Of a stretch of DNA of 5,213 bases, positions 4,983 to 5,213 are shown in pieces (positions within the stretch are counted from its first letter, which is position 1; each line of letters starts with the position of its first letter). The position numbers and the translations under genes are program-made. Source of the DNA: DUZB01 sp964407525 (GTDB taxonomy: Bacteria; Desulfobacterota; DSM-4660; Desulfatiglandales; Desulfatiglandaceae); assembly GCA_964407525.1 (NCBI GenBank), contig CAYOWC010000334.1, forward strand, positions 1-5,213, written 5' to 3'. The notes below the pieces were generated by a model. That model ran no database searches and was not told where the DNA came from. It saw only the letters and a list, made by a program, of their open reading frames with translations.

Positions 4983-5045
4983 AATAAGATTTGATTTATT
5001 GAGAAATTACTAAGAAAAAGTGCAGGCTGAAGAAGTACAGACATC

Positions 5046-5085
5046 GTTAAGTGGTCGAGTGGATTAGTAGTTAAGTGGTTATTGT
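5046..5085. repeat. Degenerate 8-bp repeat cluster 2 (consensus GTTAAGTG)
   Basis: Five octamers in register: GTTAAGTG, GTCGAGTG, GATTAGTA, GTTAAGTG, GTTATTGT. The first 14 bases form a perfect inverted repeat with 5181-5194 in cluster 3. Confidence 0.65.
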
Positions 5086-5170
5086 TATTTGAAGTAACCC
5101 CTTTCACCTCAAAATTGGACACCCGATGGATTTGAATAGGCAATGTGTTGATTTCACGTGCTTATTTTCC

Positions 5171-5194
5171 AACTCAACAACTCGACCACTTAAC
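5171..5194. repeat. Degenerate 8-bp repeat cluster 3, inverted
   Basis: Read on the minus strand it gives GTTAAGTG, GTCGAGTT, GTTGAGTT, the same octamer family as clusters 1 and 2 in opposite orientation. Together with 5046-5059 it makes a 14-bp perfect inverted repeat about 120 bp apart. Confidence 0.6.
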
Positions 5195-5213
5195 TATTTG
5201 ACGAGGCCTGAAG

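Larger units (their letters stand above)
4749..5213. other. Gene-poor region with 8-bp repeats and two divergent promoter candidates
   Basis: About 465 bp upstream of the methyltransferase. It is AT-rich and has no ORF with a convincing start, composition or recognisable motif. It contains three clusters of a degenerate 8-bp repeat, an 11-bp tandem duplication (ATTGCAGGAAA at 4921-4931, ATTGCAGGAAG at 4932-4942), a leftward promoter candidate for the methyltransferase operon and a rightward promoter candidate with no gene after it in the window. Confidence 0.6.

Noticed and set aside
4894..5013. 39-aa + strand ORF starting after an AAAGGA site
   Set aside because: The site is 9 nt away and weak, the ORF overlaps the rightward promoter candidate and an 11-bp tandem duplication, and no family resemblance is seen.
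4919..5143. 74-aa minus-strand ORF upstream of the methyltransferase
   Set aside because: No ribosome binding site, reads through repeat cluster 2, Asn/Leu-rich composition of AT-rich non-coding DNA and no recognisable motif.
5046..5194. A 149-bp MITE-like element bounded by 14-bp inverted repeats
   Set aside because: The inverted repeats are explained as oppositely oriented octamer clusters, no target-site duplication flanks them, and the ends match no transposon termini I know.
5126..5213. ORF on the + strand open to the window edge
   Set aside because: No ribosome binding site, and much of it is repeat cluster 3; only 29 codons are visible.

Overview
The window looks like chromosomal DNA from an anaerobic, Sec-decoding Gram-negative bacterium, most likely a sulfate-reducing or syntrophic member of the Desulfobacterota. 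This is inferred from the gene mix (AmrS-type radical SAM enzyme, crotonase, odd phosphohexomutase, probable selenopeptide), the moderate GC content and the short-period intergenic repeats. No phage, plasmid, IS element, CRISPR, tRNA or rRNA signal was seen.

Layout from left to right. (1) A phosphoglucomutase/phosphomannomutase-family gene on the + strand (25-1518) ends in its own intrinsic terminator (1511-1533). (2) A convergent minus-strand operon follows (2648 down to 1537). It holds a 56-aa protein, a 260-aa crotonase-fold protein coupled to it by a TGATG overlap, and a tiny gene 12 nt further on. The tiny gene reads 35 codons to an in-frame TGA, then 12 more codons to TAG. A perfect 8-bp hairpin lies at the spacing expected of a bacterial SECIS element, and the TGA would complete a CxxU motif, so I read it as a 48-residue selenopeptide. 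(3) A 296-bp intergenic region (2649-2944) holds CCCGCAA-type heptamer repeats and several hairpins, at least two of them plausible minus-strand terminators. (4) A second minus-strand operon (4748 down to 2945) holds a class I SAM-dependent methyltransferase overlapping an AmrS-like radical SAM protein. It has a candidate sigma-70 promoter at 4819-4847. (5) The right 465 bp (4749-5213) holds no convincing gene. It carries three clusters of a degenerate 8-bp repeat (consensus GTTAAGTG) and a good rightward promoter with no gene after it in the window.

How the genes work together is only partly clear. The two minus-strand operons appear to be separate transcription units divided by terminators. 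The most distinctive unit is the three-gene operon of small protein, crotonase and selenopeptide. No maturase, transporter or sel gene lies in the window, so a modified-peptide role for the selenopeptide is speculation; the Sec reading itself rests on sequence evidence.
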